Source: Dipylidium caninum (taxonomy: Eukaryota > Platyhelminthes > Cestoda > Cyclophyllidea > Dipylidiidae). Taken from it: DNA of 64,000 nucleotides. Under the pieces are notes generated by a model. That model searched no databases. It saw nothing but the letters and a program-made list of their open reading frames with translations, and was not told the DNA's origin. The position numbers and the translations under genes were made by a program. Positions 62,083-64,000 of the stretch are shown piece after piece (the first letter of the stretch is position 1; the number at the start of each line of letters is the position of its first letter). The stretch is taken from the NCBI GenBank assembly GCA_017562135.1, contig QEYB01000766.1, positions 806,001 to 870,000 of the forward strand, read 5' to 3'.

Positions 62083-64000
62083 ATGTGACTCAGGTTGTTT
62101 TCCACAACTCGCTGGTGCCCTCGCGAAGATGTTATGACAACTTCGGCTGATCACGACATCGCATTGTCGCGAGGTGTCGGAATGCCTTCCGCCGCTCTCT
62201 GCTTTCTCGTCTATCAACTCACCCTGGTAAAATTCCTGCTGTACCCCCTTGATAAGCACAAACCAAAACTCCCCACCTACTTTGTTCTTCCCCGAGTGAT
62301 TTTTCTCCAGTTCAATGGTCTGCTACAAATGAAACAGCATTTAAGCGACGTGAAAGTTCAAGTATTTTAAGGGTAATAACTCGCTTCTTACCTGAAAAAA
62401 AAGAGAGGGGCCCAACATCCATCATTTCGAGTGCTTGTAAGGTGGCACTGGAGACGGGCATCCAGTGCATGGGAATGCTGCGGATTGTTGCCACTCGGTG
62501 GCCTCGCCGACGCCCTGCCGGCGAAATGCCAGTTGAACCTTCGCCTCCGCTTGAGGGCCACTTGTGGTCTTTGCGTACCTCCTCCGGTCTATAAAAAAAA
62601 CACCTTAATCGTTGATCCCGTGAGAAGAATCACGTTTAGCGTAGTGTTTTGAGAGGAGAGAGTAAAAATGTTAGCGATTAGTTGCCGCTCTGCAGCACAA
62701 GACTGACATTTCACTGGGTGCTTCTTCTTCTTCTTCTTCTTCAATTCATTTTGACAACCTCAAAAGTCTCATCGTTTCGAGAAAGCGACAGCTGGATTTC
62801 ATTTTACAATCTTTTTATTTTCTCTTTAAGACTTGAATAGATTTAATGGGACCGGCTCGAATAAAAGCATCGTGAGAGTAGTAAAGCGAAGGGGTTCCCT
62901 CAAAATTGAACCCCCGCGAAAACGGGAAAAGTGGCGCTGAACAGTCGGCCAGTTGGCGAGTCCTCGTGAGTCCTCCGTAAAAGGCGGTCGAAGGTGTTGG
63001 ACGTGCACCACCTCAGCGCGGACTTGGTGGTTGTTAGGTTTGCCAGCAATTCTTGACACTTAAGCACCAAAAACGGCCTAACTACCGCCAAAGCCTGAAT
63101 TGTCCGCAGTTAATTTGGTGTTATCAACTCGAGTGATCTGTTTATACCGCGAGTCGGTGCAACAACAACTTGTCACGACAAAGCAGCCGAGGCGTCGGGT
63201 AGATGCCGTCCTGGCAACCACGGTCACTTTAACCATTCCATGTTACTCCTTAATGTGGCACATTTCCTGCGAGAGTTTTTGCATTTTGGTTAAAGCGCCT
63301 GTCTCAATTAAGTCGTGAAGGGAGCATGAGTAGGCGATTCGAAAGGGAACCTTCGAAAAGCGATGTAACTTTTCTATATGTTGCCGGAGAGGAAATTAAC
63401 ATCTTCTCGAAGGCAGCGTTTTGTAAACAAAGAACAGATCCTAACATTTGCCTTTACCTGCACTCGGAGGGAAAAGCCACTGACCCGGTGGCGATGCCAA
63501 TCGTCGGCGGGGCAGATGCGCGACTGGGGGTGGGGAGGAGGGGGGTGACGTCCCTCGCCCCTTCCATCGCACACACCGCGCCATTCATGCCCTTCACGGG
63601 CGCCGTGTCACGTTGGCCCTCGTGGTGGCGAGTCCTGCGCGGGGAATCCGTTGCCACGATGTTTCTTTTCTCAGCGAATCCTTTGCCCTTTGGTCAACTG
63701 AGTGATCACAATGACAAAGGGAAAGCATGTCAATCGTTTGTGTTTACCCCGATCCGAGTCCCCCTTGGAAGGGAAGACTAAAGCACTGCCTCATTTGTTC
63801 TCCCTCGAGGATGTCGGTTGTGGCCTCAAAGCACAACTCGACCAACTTGGACCGAAACAACAGTCGGAGGGGCCGGGCGGGGCGGGCGCGGCCCCTGACA
63901 CACGCATTATTGGAAATCGATGAGTCGGTTGCCCCCACGGCCACTTTTGGCCCAAATATCCGACGGGAGGGCGAAGTGGTCCTCGAGGTCTTTTTCTCCT
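62083..64000. other. Right-hand end of the window, no gene seen
   Basis: No exon with recognisable protein was found on either strand. The longest frame, 151 codons at 63326-63781 plus, shows no domain. A (CTT)n tract lies at 62721-62742. Composition becomes GC-rich after about 63450, similar to the large gene-free block. Confidence 0.45.
62721..62742. repeat. (CTT)n microsatellite
   Basis: Seven CTT units in tandem, without an associated reading frame. Confidence 0.9.

Overview
The window reads as nuclear DNA of an animal, most likely a flatworm and probably a tapeworm. Four genes resolve into many short exons with GT..AG introns. Many of these introns are only 30 to 44 bases long, a length class reported as typical of cestodes. 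Every recognised protein is a metazoan family member. There is no operon structure, ribosome binding site or prokaryotic gene. The species cannot be named from the sequence alone.

Layout, left to right: (1) 426-1367, plus strand, GTP cyclohydrolase I, intronless in its coding part. (2) 3205-12706, plus strand, the cohesin regulator PDS5 in 23 exons; the reconstructed frame closes exactly at 1593 residues. (3) about 15507-39723, plus strand, the HIRA-complex subunit and calcineurin-binding protein CABIN1 in about 35 exons and about 2120 residues. Its first and last exons and one internal splice site are tentative. (4) 39724-53689, a GC-rich block of about 14 kb in which I can defend no gene. 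It holds low-complexity DNA and one copy of a dispersed repeat whose sister copy lies in a CABIN1 intron. (5) 53690-55515, minus strand, an NDRG-family alpha/beta-hydrolase-fold protein without an identifiable last exon. (6) 58085-60190, minus strand, mitochondrial HSP70 (HSPA9), complete in five exons. (7) 60595-60696, minus strand, the last exon of a WD40-repeat gene. (8) 61207-62028, plus strand, the last exon of an unrecognised protein that carries the same small cysteine-containing motif twice. The remaining DNA is intergenic.

The genes do not form a pathway. PDS5 and CABIN1 both act on chromatin (cohesin release and histone H3.3 deposition). GCH1 makes the precursor of tetrahydrobiopterin, and HSPA9 imports and folds mitochondrial proteins. 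The most notable features are the 5'-to-3' growth of intron length in PDS5, the all-miniature introns of HSPA9, the altered APDAP box of PDS5, the duplicated cysteine motif at 61.3-61.9 kb, and the dispersed repeat pair. All exon boundaries come from reading splice signals, keeping the frame, and comparing with remembered family sequences. No search or RNA evidence was available.
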